Shown one piece after another: positions 1-9,151 of a DNA stretch of 64,000 nt. Made by a program: the position numbers and the translations under genes. The notes beneath the pieces are model-generated. The model had not been told where the DNA came from, searched no databases, and saw nothing but the letters and a program-made list of their open reading frames with translations. The DNA lies in the NCBI GenBank assembly GCA_036946625.1, contig JAQIIU010000002.1, positions 1,470,001 through 1,534,000 of the forward strand, read 5' to 3'. The DNA comes from Methylorubrum populi (lineage in GTDB: Bacteria; Pseudomonadota; Alphaproteobacteria; Rhizobiales; Beijerinckiaceae). Numbering within the stretch: the stretch's first letter is position 1; the number at the start of each line of letters is the position of its first letter.

Positions 1-1
1 C

Positions 2-1492
2 GAACCGGGCACCCCGGCGCTGTCGGACGACGACGTGACGGCCCAGGTCGAGGAGGAGCGGCGCCTCGCGGCGGAGGCCGGCCGCCGCACCGCCCTCCCC
101 CTCGCGCCGCAGATCCTGCTCTCGCGCACCCTGCAGCAAGGCTCGGCCTTCACCGGCTTCGGCGGCGGGAGCGACGGCGGAACCGGAAAGGGCAAGCTCG
201 GCGAGGACAACAGCCCGTTCAAGTCGATCGAGGTGCTCGTCGTCCCCGAGAACGTGACGAAGCTCGCCAAGGTGGAGTTGCGCTCCGGCGAGGCTCCGCT
301 CGTCGAGGAGCGTGACCTCGCGCTCAAGCGCGGCGAGACGCTCGAGGGTTTGCTGAAGGCCACGGGACAGGCGTCCGATGCCGCCCTCGCGGGCATCGTG
401 GCTGCGCTCGGCGGCAAGACCAAGGTGACGGCCCTGTCGGAGGGCCAGCAGTTCCGGGTGCAGATCGCGCCCGGCCCGAAGCCCGGCGACGGGCGGCAGG
501 TGACCCGGGTGGTGCTGTTCGGCGAGAGCGGGGTCCAGGCGATCGCGGCGATCAACGACCACGGCAGCTTCGTGTCCGTGGCGCCGCCGGTGGACGAGTC
601 GCGCGGCCGCGGGCGGGAGCAGACCCAGGCCGATGCGCCGGACGGCGAGGACGACGAGGACCAGGGCAGCGGCCCGCGGCTCTACCAGAGCCTCTACGAG
701 ACCGGCGCGCGCCACGAGATGCCCCGCGCGACGATCGAGGATATCGTCCGGATCTTCAGCTACGACCTCGACTTCCAGCGCCGCATCTCGGCGGGCGACG
801 GGATCGACCTGTTCTACACCTATGACGAGGAGGCCGGCCCCGCCGCCGCCGAGCGGCCGGAACTGCTCTACGCCGCGCTCAACCTCGGCGGCGAGTGGCG
901 CAAGGTCTACCGCTTCCAATCGCCGGACGACGGATCGATCGATTATCTCGACGATCAGGGCCGCTCGCTGAAGAAGTTTCTGATCCGCAAGCCGATCGCC
1001 GACGGCATCATGCGCTCCGGCTTCGGCTATCGGCGCCACCCGATCCTCGGCTATGCCAAGCTCCACACCGGCGTCGACTGGGCCAACCCGATCGGCACGC
1101 CGATCATGGCGGCCGGCAACGGCACGGTCATCAAGGCGGAATGGGATTCCGGCTACGGGCGGCGGGTCGAGATCCAGCACATCAACGGCTACGTCACGAC
1201 CTACAACCACATGTCCCGTTTCGCCCGCGGGGTCACCGCCGGCGTCCGGGTGCGGCAGGGACAGGTGATCGGCTATGTCGGCTCGACCGGCCTCTCCACC
1301 GGCGCGCACCTGCACTACGAGGTGATCATCAACGGCCATTTCGTCGACCCGATGAAGATCCGCGTGCCCCGCGGGCGCGAGTTGGACGGGCGGCTGCTCG
1401 CCGAGTTCAAGCGCCAGCGCGAGCAGATCGAGGCGACGATGCAGAAGTCGAAGACCGCCACGGCGATGGCGCAGCGCGACGCGATGCGATGA
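2..1492 (+). CDS. M23 (LytM-type) peptidoglycan endopeptidase, 5' end outside window
   Basis: The reading frame is open from the left edge of the window, so the N-terminus is missing. A GTG at 35 is in frame but is probably internal. The visible ~495 residues hold a middle region resembling a LysM-like/OapA-type wall-binding segment and a C-terminal M23 metallopeptidase domain. The zinc-site signatures are HTGVDWANPIGTP (encoded near 1065-1100) and the HLHYE motif (near 1310). M23 enzymes cut peptidoglycan cross-bridges in the periplasm or activate amidases. An acidic low-complexity linker (residues rich in D and E, about 630-665) separates the two parts. The gene ends about 110 bases before the IS701-type element, which has not damaged it. 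Confidence 0.9.
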   Translation, partial: EPGTPALSDDDVTAQVEEERRLAAEAGRRTALPLAPQILLSRTLQQGSAFTGFGGGSDGGTGKGKLGEDNSPFKSIEVLVVPENVTKLAKVELRSGEAPLVEERDLALKRGETLEGLLKATGQASDAALAGIVAALGGKTKVTALSEGQQFRVQIAPGPKPGDGRQVTRVVLFGESGVQAIAAINDHGSFVSVAPPVDESRGRGREQTQADAPDGEDDEDQGSGPRLYQSLYETGARHEMPRATIEDIVRIFSYDLDFQRRISAGDGIDLFYTYDEEAGPAAAERPELLYAALNLGGEWRKVYRFQSPDDGSIDYLDDQGRSLKKFLIRKPIADGIMRSGFGYRRHPILGYAKLHTGVDWANPIGTPIMAAGNGTVIKAEWDSGYGRRVEIQHINGYVTTYNHMSRFARGVTAGVRVRQGQVIGYVGSTGLSTGAHLHYEVIINGHFVDPMKIRVPRGRELDGRLLAEFKRQREQIEATMQKSKTATAMAQRDAMR

Positions 1493-1602
1493 GAGACCTG
1501 CCTCCCAGGCGGCGGGAAGAAGCGGAGCGATCTCCTGCCAGAGCGTCGGGAAGGATCGGTTTGGCCATCCTCTCCAACGCCCCAGACAGCGTTTTGTTAG
1601 GC

Positions 1603-3082
1603 GCTCTGAGCTCGACTTTGGCCATTCATGCGGCGTGGCAGAGCGCATAGGCCCAGGGCGCTGGCAAACGGAAGCGGGGTTTTGTTCGGGCGCGTCGGCG
1701 CAGTGATGTTGCCAAAGTCCGCTCGCGCCAGATCGCACAGCGCACGGCGGCCAGAGCGTCGGCGAAGGTCGGGCGCGGTTTGGAGTACCACGCGGCCGTC
1801 GCGACGCGTTGGCGTTGGCGAGCCGAGAGGCGTGCGGCCAGCAGTGTGACGATCGAGAACAGGGCGAGCAGGCAGGGTGTGGTGCGGGCAATCGCCGTAT
1901 CGGACCACTGCCGCTGCGTCTCGACCCCAAGATGGGCACGCGCTTCCTGGAAAGTGACCTCGATGGTCCAGCGCCGCACGAACCACCCTACGATCTGTGC
2001 GGGCTCGCGCGTCGGATCAGTGCAGAGCAGGGCCTGGGGCGGGAAGCGCGCCTCGGGATCGCGGATGAGGACCCAACGGATCGGTACGACGGGCAAGCCA
2101 CCGTGCCGCCACACCGCGGTGTCCGAGGCGATCTCGATCGTGCGCTCGCCTGCCCCATACCAGCCGGGCACCACGACCGCGTGCCAGCGCGTGTCCTCCG
2201 CCGCGAGGATCGCAGTGAGCGTCGGCAGCCGCGCGCCTTTGGTCCGCGGGCGCCCGATCGTGCCGGGCGGGCGCGGCGGGGCGGGATCGTAGAGAGCAGC
2301 ATCCAGCCGCAGGCGGGTGATCGCCGTGATGCGAGCGCGGCGCATCGCGTCGAGGAACAGCAAGGCCGAGAAGCCGCTGTCGCCCACCACGACGAGGTCG
2401 CGCCCCGGCAGCCAGCGTCGGGCCTGGAGGGCAAGTTGGCGTCCGACATCGAGCAACGGCTTGTGCCGACGGCTCCGTTCGCGACAGGCGCGCTCTGACG
2501 GCACCAGCGCGGTCAGAAACGGCAACGCCCAGACGCGCCCCGCCCAGGGGATCGGGGCGAGCACCATCAGGCTCATCCAACGCAGCCCGCTCGCCTTGAC
2601 GAAGTGGCTGTCGGAGGAGCGAACCGGATCACGGTAGATGCCCTTGGCGGCGATCCGCTTGCCGCGGCGGCGCTCGATCGTATCGTCCAGTCCCAGGACC
2701 ACGGGGCCACGTTGCGCAAACGCATCGACGAGGAGCCCGAGCAGGATACGGCTGCCGGAGCGCGGGCACCACGCCGCCCGGCTGAGGATGCGGTGGACGT
2801 TCACAAACCGCCGCTCCTGCGCGCGGCCGATGATGCGCAGGACGCTTGTCACCGTGCGCTGCCCCGGCGTGAGGATCGCGCCGACCAGCAGGTTCTGGGC
2901 GTGTCGCCACGAGCGGTGGACGAACAGCGGTGCGAACGCCAGGATGATCTCGGCGAAGCGGGTGGGCAGGGGGAGCATGGCGGTGTCTCTTGGCGGGGAC
3001 GCCACCAGCCTATCCGTCACGCCCGCTTCGTCACCTCACACCCTCGATCACCCGTCCGATTGGCCAAAGTCGAGCTGAGAGC
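1603..3082 (-). mobile_element. IS701-type insertion sequence, apparently complete
   Basis: Terminal inverted repeats of 21 bases match at 20 positions: 1603-1623 on the left and 3062-3082 on the right, sharing the core AGCTCGACTTTGGCC. They bracket one full-length transposase gene on the minus strand. I could not find the 4-bp YTAR target duplication expected for IS701. TTAG lies just outside the left end, but the right flank does not match it. The exact outer boundary is therefore uncertain by a few bases. The right end overlaps the first bases of a separate inverted-repeat element. Confidence 0.85.
1626..2978 (-). CDS. IS701-family transposase
   Basis: A DDE-type transposase of about 450 residues that fills the insertion sequence. 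Visible acidic catalytic blocks are GLDDTIERRRGKRI, the VVVGDSGFS segment, and WTIEVTFQEARAHLG near the C-terminus, in the order and spacing of the IS701/DDE_5 group. No frameshift or internal stop is seen, so it may be active. The ATG at 2978, preceded by a purine-rich stretch, gives a start (MLPLPTRFAEI) of the kind common in this family. A GTG at 3020 would add 14 residues. The stop lies only a few bases inside the left inverted repeat. Confidence 0.88.
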   Translation of the reverse strand: MLPLPTRFAEIILAFAPLFVHRSWRHAQNLLVGAILTPGQRTVTSVLRIIGRAQERRFVNVHRILSRAAWCPRSGSRILLGLLVDAFAQRGPVVLGLDDTIERRRGKRIAAKGIYRDPVRSSDSHFVKASGLRWMSLMVLAPIPWAGRVWALPFLTALVPSERACRERSRRHKPLLDVGRQLALQARRWLPGRDLVVVGDSGFSALLFLDAMRRARITAITRLRLDAALYDPAPPRPPGTIGRPRTKGARLPTLTAILAAEDTRWHAVVVPGWYGAGERTIEIASDTAVWRHGGLPVVPIRWVLIRDPEARFPPQALLCTDPTREPAQIVGWFVRRWTIEVTFQEARAHLGVETQRQWSDTAIARTTPCLLALFSIVTLLAARLSARQRQRVATAAWYSKPRPTFADALAAVRCAIWRERTLATSLRRRARTKPRFRLPAPWAYALCHAA

Positions 3083-3299
3083 CTGTTTGACCGGCCGACG
3101 TGTCTTCGTCAGGCAACGGCAAGGCGAGAGGAAGGTCCTACTCCCATCCCTACCCTCATCCTGAGGTGCCGGAGCGCAGCGGAGGCCTCGAAGGGTGCTC
3201 CAGATCCCGCGCGATTCCTGGAGCATCCTTCGAGGCCGCTCACGCGGCACCTCAGGATGAGGGGCGAGATGGGAGCACTGCAGTCAAACAGGCTCTCAG
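3075..3299. repeat. 225-bp element with perfect 16-bp terminal inverted repeats and an internal palindrome
   Basis: The sequence CTGAGAGCCTGTTTGA at 3075-3090 recurs as its exact reverse complement at 3284-3299. Between them a long imperfect palindrome (arms about 3153-3203 and 3218-3264, both carrying CATCCTGAGGTGCCG) would fold into a hairpin of roughly 45 base pairs. There is no convincing coding frame. The arrangement resembles a MITE, or a repeat carried between the ends of a decayed IS. Its left terminus overlaps the right inverted repeat of the IS701-type element by 8 bases, so the two insertions are nested or abutting. Confidence 0.6.
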
Positions 3300-3419
3300 T
3301 CGCTCGACCGTGACATTCAGTTTGATCGATAAAACAATGACATTACGAAGGCACTTGGATTAAATATCAAACCCTGCGATCAAGAATAAAAAATTAAATT
3401 TCCGATTTATTTCCGTTCG

Positions 3420-3965
3420 CTAAAGTCTCTTTGTTTCAGATGGAATTTCTCCAAATCTTCTCCTGTAAACGCTTTCAAAATCTCCGAGATTGATAAAACC
3501 CCAAATGTTGGCGATCGATGCGACGGTCTGTCCCTGCCCCGCTGCAATCAGGTCGCGGCGCACACCTTGGAGACGTTGGTCGCGCAGATAAGCACTCGGT
3601 GTATAGCCGCGAAATCGCCGGAACGCCTCGGTTAGCGTGCGCAGGCTTATCCCGGTGGCCCGGGCGACGTCTGTCATGGTCGGCAACTGCAAGGCATGCT
3701 CGGTCATGAAGCGCTCGGCCGCCACGACGTAGCGCGGCGCCACGGTGCTTTGAGGCTTCTCCAGGTCCAGACCGGCCCGCGCGGCCCATTCGTTCAGAAG
3801 ATGGATACAGATCGTCTGCTCCAGATGCCTTCCCGGCCGAGCTGTCGCCAGACCTTGCGCACGCCGCAGACGTGGAAGTTTTCCTCGAACACGCGTCGGA
3901 TCTCGACCATCGGCGCGGCGTCCGAGCGAGGCCACCAACACCACCCCCATCGACGTCCCGGCCAA
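3420..3965 (-). pseudogene. AraC-family regulator, C-terminal part fused to unrelated upstream remnants
   Basis: The open frame of 181 codons ends in a clear AraC DNA-binding domain (residues about 75-180). Both helix-turn-helix units are visible: MTDVARATGISLRTLTEAF, and the segment containing GFINLGDFESVYRRRFG. The N-terminal effector domain of a normal AraC protein is missing. The first ~17 residues (from a TTG at 3965) belong in frame to a PAP2-like remnant. Residues ~18-48 are an out-of-frame reading of an IS3 transposase fragment. Only residues ~50-181 are genuine AraC sequence. Expression as a functional regulator is doubtful. The local base composition falls downstream (3300-3420), where AT-rich non-coding DNA begins. 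Confidence 0.65.
3794..3910 (-). pseudogene. IS3-family transposase (OrfB) fragment
   Basis: Read in a different minus-strand frame from the AraC fusion, this stretch encodes VEIRRVFEENFHVCGVRKVW followed by RQLGREG. This is the characteristic conserved segment of IS3-family OrfB integrases, whose usual form is IRRVWEENFxVYGxRKVWxQLxREG. Only about 25-30 residues remain, and the frame then degenerates and stops at 3794. It sits exactly between the PAP2-like remnant and the AraC remnant. A former IS3 element was probably the agent that joined them. No IS ends are recognisable. Confidence 0.6.
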
Positions 3966-4400
3966 TACGTCCGACAGGTAATGGCCGCCCGCGCCGAGCG
4001 TCGCGACGATGACCGCCGCGTTGACTCGCTTCGAGCCGCGCGAGGGACGGATCGACGAGCGGCCTCGCCAGCGTGGCGACGAGAACGTGAAGCACCGCCG
4101 CCGCGGTGGTGAAGGCGGCGAGATAGGCGCTCGACAGCGCCATGGCCCGCAGCTTCGGCTCCGGCTTCACGGCACCGGGAACGCACGCGAGCGCGAGCAG
4201 CCCCGCCACCGCGCCGAGCCACGCCGATCCCGGCCGCCGCGAGCCAGAGGATGTCGAGGCCGGGGAGAACGCCGACGAGCGCCCAGAAGCCCGGGCCGGG
4301 CGCGGCGAGGCCCGCGGTCAGCGCTCGAAGGCGGCGCGGTCGGGCCGCCCGCCCGGTCTCCCGCGAGCCGGCCCGGCGTTCCTCATCGAGAGCATCCGCC
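3912..4400 (-). pseudogene. Degraded PAP2-phosphatase-like membrane protein remnant
   Basis: No single frame is intact, but three minus-strand frame segments read like one membrane protein. About 4240-4390 gives GFWALVGVLPGLDILWLAAAG. About 4050-4209 gives a hydrophobic helix containing AYLAAFTTAAAVLHVLVATL and then RPLVDP. About 3918-4040 gives AAVIVATLGAGGHYLSDVLA. The GGHYLSDVLAG block matches the third motif of PAP2 phosphatases (a histidine and an aspartate four residues apart, near the C-terminus). At least two frameshifts separate the pieces. The family call rests mainly on that one motif. The remnant abuts the end of the diguanylate cyclase gene. Confidence 0.4.
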
Positions 4401-4518
4401 GGTCGCTCCGTCTCGCGACCAGGACGGCCGCCCCGGACGGGAAGACGCGGCAGCGTGCGTTTGTCCGGTCCGTCGTTCGGCAGGTCGCCCGCTCGGCCCG
4501 TCGGCAAGCTGGACCCGC

Positions 4519-5772
4519 TCAGACGGAGGGCCTGGCCGATTGCACCGGCCCCGCATCGGCGGGCAGCCGGTTCGCATTCGCGGCGGGCATGAAGCTCTCG
4601 ACCCGATCCCGGCCCTCGTTCTTGGCGGCGTAGAGGGCGAAGTCGGCGGCCCTCAGCAGATCGCGTGCCTGGATGCCGAGTTCCTGCGTCCGGCCGCGGG
4701 CGGCGGTGACGCCGACGCTGACGGTCACGGTCGTTCCGGCGGGCCGACCGGGATGGCGGATCGCGAGATCGGCGACCGCCGCGCGAAGCGCTTCCCCCGC
4801 CGCACGCACCGTCGGCTGGTCCGTCTCCGGCAGCAGAACCACGAACTCCTCGCCGCCGTAGCGCGCCGCCAGCCCGCCCCAGACCTCGACGGAGGCCTGG
4901 AGTGCCGCCGCGACCGTGACGAGGCAGCGGTCGCCCTCGGCGTGGCCGGCCGCGTCGTTCAGGAGCTTGAAGTGATCGATGTCGATGAGGATCACGCCGA
5001 GCCACGCATCCTCCTGCGCGGCCAAGCGCCACGCCTCCTCCAGCCGCTCGGAGAAGTGACGGCGATTGGAGAGCGCGGTGAGCGAGTCGGTCTCCGAGAG
5101 GATGGTGAGGCGCGCATTGGCGCGGGCGAGCGCCTCGGCCTGGAGTTTGACCCGCAGCCCGATGAGGAAGGTCTTTCGCGCCTCCCACTCCCGGGAATAG
5201 CTGAGCTTCAGCGGCACCAGGATCAGCCCGGCGACCAGCAGGGGCAGGCCGCTGCGCTCCGGGCCGCCCAGGCCGAATCCGACGACGAGGCCGGTATAGA
5301 GCGCGAGCGAGGCCCCGCAGAACCACAGGCTGTGCCGGAACGGCAGGGGTGCGATCAGGCCCACCACCAGCGGAACGATGGTGGCGATGATGACGTAGAC
5401 GTCCGCGTGCGGGGCCGGCGCGAGCCGGGCGCTGTTGAGGACGACGGCGATGTCCACGAGGACGGTGGCGAGCGCGGCGGCGGAGATGCGGACCGTCGAT
5501 GGCCGCCCGCGCAGGGAGACGATCGCGGCCAGGGCGACCGGGCAGAAGACGCCCAGAGTCATCGCCAGCGGCACCGCGAAGCCCTGGGGGCCGAACACGT
5601 CGCGATCCATGACGAGCGAGAGGACGTTGAACAGGGTGAAGACGGCGAGCCAGGAGCGTACGTAGAAGCCGCTCTGCCGAGCCGTGTCGGCGCGGAACTG
5701 CGCTTCGAGCGCATCCGGCAGCCTGAGCTGATACCAGGGGCGGCTCAGGCCGGCTTCGATAGGCGATGGCAT
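4519..5772 (-). CDS. Membrane-anchored GGDEF diguanylate cyclase
   Basis: About 417 residues. The N-terminal half contains roughly six hydrophobic helices (for example VPLAMTLGVFCPVALAAIV and VYVIIATIVPLVVGLIAPL), which place it in the inner membrane. A coiled linker follows (LQAEALARANARLTILSETDSL), then a GGDEF domain from about residue 215. The signature is RYGGEEFVVLLPE, a catalytically competent form, so it should make c-di-GMP from two GTP. The RxxD inhibitory site expected just before the signature is replaced by VWGG, so product feedback at that site is unlikely. The ATG at 5772 (MPSPIEAG) is chosen. An in-frame TTG at 5847 lies inside a TTGACA that could be a -35 box. Confidence 0.88.
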   Translation of the reverse strand: MPSPIEAGLSRPWYQLRLPDALEAQFRADTARQSGFYVRSWLAVFTLFNVLSLVMDRDVFGPQGFAVPLAMTLGVFCPVALAAIVSLRGRPSTVRISAAALATVLVDIAVVLNSARLAPAPHADVYVIIATIVPLVVGLIAPLPFRHSLWFCGASLALYTGLVVGFGLGGPERSGLPLLVAGLILVPLKLSYSREWEARKTFLIGLRVKLQAEALARANARLTILSETDSLTALSNRRHFSERLEEAWRLAAQEDAWLGVILIDIDHFKLLNDAAGHAEGDRCLVTVAAALQASVEVWGGLAARYGGEEFVVLLPETDQPTVRAAGEALRAAVADLAIRHPGRPAGTTVTVSVGVTAARGRTQELGIQARDLLRAADFALYAAKNEGRDRVESFMPAANANRLPADAGPVQSARPSV

Positions 5773-5869
5773 CGGTGCTTCAAGTCGGGCCTCTGCTGGC
5801 TGCAACGTTAGCGTAGCAGGCCGTCCCTTCTCAATACGGAATGTCAACCTGAAAGCGCAGCCGCAGGCG

Positions 5870-6250
5870 TCAGCGTCCGTGCGGTGCCGAGACCGGATCG
5901 CCGGCCTCTCCGCAGCCGCGCCGGGCCGCCGCCCGGTTGACGATCCCGAAGCGCAGGACCGCTTCCTCCAGGTAATCGATCGCCCGGACGAGGTGACGGC
6001 GCGCCCGGTCCACCTCGTCCGCCTCCGCTTCGCCCGGCATCTCGGCCAGGGTGACGGCGGCGGTCAGCACGCGGTCGCGCCCGTCCTCGATGCGCCGGTC
6101 CCGTTCGACATGGCCCCGCACATCCGCATCGAAGGCGGCGATCACCGCCCAGGGAAAGTCGTCAGCCCGGGCGGCTCCGGGAAAGGCGGCGGCGAGCCGC
6201 CGTGCCTGCGCGGCGGCTCCACGGACGAGATCTGCCAGGCTCACCGCCAT
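5870..6250 (-). CDS. Hypothetical helical protein (~126 aa)
   Basis: Not recognised. The product is mostly predicted helix with charged heptad-like stretches (about residues 50-100) and no signal peptide or membrane segment. Codon usage looks coding, with strong third-position GC. Two in-frame ATGs are possible, 6259 and 6250. The second has an AAAGGATGG stretch at Shine-Dalgarno distance and is preferred. It reads in the same direction as the downstream diguanylate cyclase, with about 100 bases between them, but nothing in the sequence ties their functions together. Confidence 0.55.
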   Translation of the reverse strand: MAVSLADLVRGAAAQARRLAAAFPGAARADDFPWAVIAAFDADVRGHVERDRRIEDGRDRVLTAAVTLAEMPGEAEADEVDRARRHLVRAIDYLEEAVLRFGIVNRAAARRGCGEAGDPVSAPHGR

Positions 6251-6488
6251 ACACGCCATCCTTTCGAAAGAGCCGAAGACGATACCCTCAAAGCCATCCG
6301 TCCCCCAGACGGATCGGCGGCTGGCCGATCAGGGTCCCGGGCCTCCACAAGCCGCTCGCGGGACGGGTCCGCGCTGGCCCGCCCACTCCTGCCATGCATC
6401 GCCCCTTATTGCGCCTCATTGCCTCCACACTTGCCGAAGATTTGCACATAGCTCACTGAGAGCGGCGAATTCAGTATCGGTTGATGAC

Positions 6489-6710
6489 ATGATTGATTTC
6501 GAGCGTTTGCCGTCCTGGGCCCGTCGGCGCTTGAACCGGCATTTCGCGCAGGGCGGCAGCGGGCGCGTCGTGCGCTGGATCTCCCTGCCGCCCGGACGCC
6601 GTGACGGACTCGCGAGCGAGATGGGCGAACGCGATGGCGGCCTCGTCGTTTCCTTCGTGCCGCGGACGGCGGCCCTGGCGGCCTCTTCCCGCGTGTTCGC
6701 CGCCGAATGA
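6489..6710 (+). CDS. Small basic hypothetical protein (73 aa)
   Basis: An ORF beginning MIDFERLPSWARRRLNRHF, arginine-rich in its first half and hydrophobic near the end. No family is recognised and no clear Shine-Dalgarno sequence precedes the ATG. Support comes only from codon composition and the absence of a competing frame. It is divergent from the hypothetical gene ending its 5' side at 6250. Confidence 0.4.
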   Translation: MIDFERLPSWARRRLNRHFAQGGSGRVVRWISLPPGRRDGLASEMGERDGGLVVSFVPRTAALAASSRVFAAE

Positions 6711-7050
6711 GCCGCAGCGGACCGACCGGCGACGCGGAGGATCGGGCCGACCCGAGGCCGTGACAGGGGGCCGCACCCGCGATCCGGCTTCGCGGGCGGC
6801 AAGACGACGCATCTGAGTCGACGCCGACGAACGCGGCTCGTGGCCGGATGTGCAACACCGGCATGAGCACGCGGCATGCCCTCGGCCACGAAAAGGGCAT
6901 AACACCTGCTTTAGCATTTCGGCGGATGCTTCCCCCGTCGGTCCCCGAAAGGGAGGGCCGAGCGGCGCGGCGGCGGTACGTGCGGAACGGACACGCGAAC
7001 CTCACTGCCGACGTTGCCGCGGAAGCGCGTCGGAAATGCATGGTGTTTCG
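6711..7050. other. Intergenic region without a recognised gene
   Basis: About 340 bases of GC-rich DNA between two small plus-strand genes. I see no tRNA, no terminator with a U-tract and no convincing ORF. It presumably carries the promoter of the nuclease-fold gene that starts at 7051. Confidence 0.4.
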
Positions 7051-7593
7051 ATGAGACGAACGGGATTGCTCGAACTCGGCGTCGTCGCCCTCGCTGCGGC
7101 CGGGATCGGCCTCTCCGGCACGCCCGCCCGGGCCGGCGAAAGCGTGAGCGGGCATGCGAAGGTGCTCTCCGGCGACACGCTGGTCGTGGGCGGACGGGTG
7201 GTGGGCCTCTCCGGGGTCGCGGCACCGGGCCTCAAGCAGACCTGCCTGAACGCCAGGAGCCAGAGCTACGCCTGCGGCGTCCACTCGGCCAAGGCGCTGG
7301 CCGCCCACCTGAAGGACGCCACGGTCACCTGCCAGATCCGCGGCGCGGATGCCTACGGGCGCGCCCTCGCCGTCTGCCACCGGGACAAGGAGGATCTGAG
7401 CGCCTGGATGGCCGAGAAGGGTCTCGCCATGGCCGAGCGGGGCGAGAAGGCGGCCTATGTCGGCGCCGAGACCGTCGCCTGGGGCAAGCGCCTCGGCCTC
7501 TGGGCCGGCTCGTTCGAGGATCCCACCGGCCGGCCGCGGACGAGCTACACGCGGTCGAACGCAGTGGCCGACGCCCAACCCGAGACACACTGA
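7051..7593 (+). CDS. Secreted SNase-fold protein with altered catalytic residues
   Basis: About 180 residues: a signal peptide (hydrophobic core at residues 9-23, cleavage probably after ARA at 26-28) and one staphylococcal-nuclease-like domain. The fold is recognisable from SGDTLVVGGRVVGLSGVAAP, QTC..., DLSAWMAEKGLAMAE and AYGRALAVC. Active homologues carry DGDT and RLxGIDAPE. Here the first aspartate is Ser40, the arginine (SNase R35) is Gly52, the next aspartate (D40) is Ala57 and the glutamate (E43) is Gly60. The R87 equivalent in YGR is kept. Catalysis is therefore unlikely, and a binding role or a decaying gene are the alternatives. A second ATG at 7036 would add five residues. Confidence 0.8.
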   Translation: MRRTGLLELGVVALAAAGIGLSGTPARAGESVSGHAKVLSGDTLVVGGRVVGLSGVAAPGLKQTCLNARSQSYACGVHSAKALAAHLKDATVTCQIRGADAYGRALAVCHRDKEDLSAWMAEKGLAMAERGEKAAYVGAETVAWGKRLGLWAGSFEDPTGRPRTSYTRSNAVADAQPETH

Positions 7594-7911
7594 GAGCGGC
7601 GCAGGCGCCGACGACGGTGCCGACTTTCGCGGGCGCCGGTTGTGCCTCCGGCGGCGGCCGCCGCCTTGGGTGCCGCGCCCGAGCGCGGGCGCCCGGTCGG
7701 GCTTGCGAGCCTTCGGCTCGGGGCGTCCTCGACGGGCTGGGATGGTGCGCATCGGCACGCGGCCCGCTCGTGGGACGTCGCGCCACTGCTTGCGGTCGGC
7801 CCGGTCCGGTGTCACCTAGACGATCACCCGCGATGCGAAGGGCAGTCCGTTCCCGCCGCCCCCGACCGCAGGGTCCGGTCCGGAGATGCGCCAGGGAGTG
7901 ATTGAGAAGCC
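7594..7911. other. Intergenic region, no gene seen
   Basis: About 318 bases. It contains a short hairpin GAGCCTTCGGCTC near 7708-7720 and otherwise high-GC sequence without a credible ORF. The last part should hold the promoter and ribosome-binding site of the gene starting at 7912. Confidence 0.4.
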
Positions 7912-8193
7912 ATGCGTCGTTCGATCGCCGTCTCCGCCCTGCTGCTCCCGGGCCTGCTGACAGCCCTTCCCGCTTTCGCGCAGAGCGCGGGCGAGCAGCG
8001 GATCTCGCCGACCGGCCGCACCATCAGTTCGACCGGCCAGACCATGCCGCCGGCCCTGGGCCCGCCGCAGGGCCAGATCACGCCGACCTCCCAGGAGCAG
8101 ATGCTCAAGGCCCAGCGCGCGGCGCAGGAGCGCGACAAGGCCTGGGATGCCAAGATGAACCGGACCATGGGCTCGATCTGCAAGGGCTGCTGA
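7912..8193 (+). CDS. Small secreted hypothetical protein (93 aa)
   Basis: The product starts with a textbook signal peptide (MRRS, then a hydrophobic core, cleavage after AFA near residue 23). A Ser/Thr/Pro-rich middle with repeated T-G-x-T units follows, then a charged helix, and the C-terminus is CKGC. The terminal pair of cysteines suggests a disulphide or metal contact in the periplasm. No family is recognised. The ABC ATPase begins 17 bases after its stop, so the two may be co-transcribed. Confidence 0.65.
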   Translation: MRRSIAVSALLLPGLLTALPAFAQSAGEQRISPTGRTISSTGQTMPPALGPPQGQITPTSQEQMLKAQRAAQERDKAWDAKMNRTMGSICKGC

Positions 8194-8209
8194 ACCGCTG
8201 GGCCCCGGC

Positions 8210-9148
<939 letters not shown>

Positions 9149-9151
9149 ACC

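Noticed and set aside
1597..1600. TTAG next to the IS left end as a target-site duplication
   Set aside because: The expected second copy is not found beside the right end at 3082, so a duplication is not supported.
3911..5326. Long minus-strand frame running through the diguanylate cyclase and into the mosaic region
   Set aside because: Most of it is an out-of-frame reading of the cyclase gene. Only its last ~30 residues (IS3 fragment) resemble a real protein.
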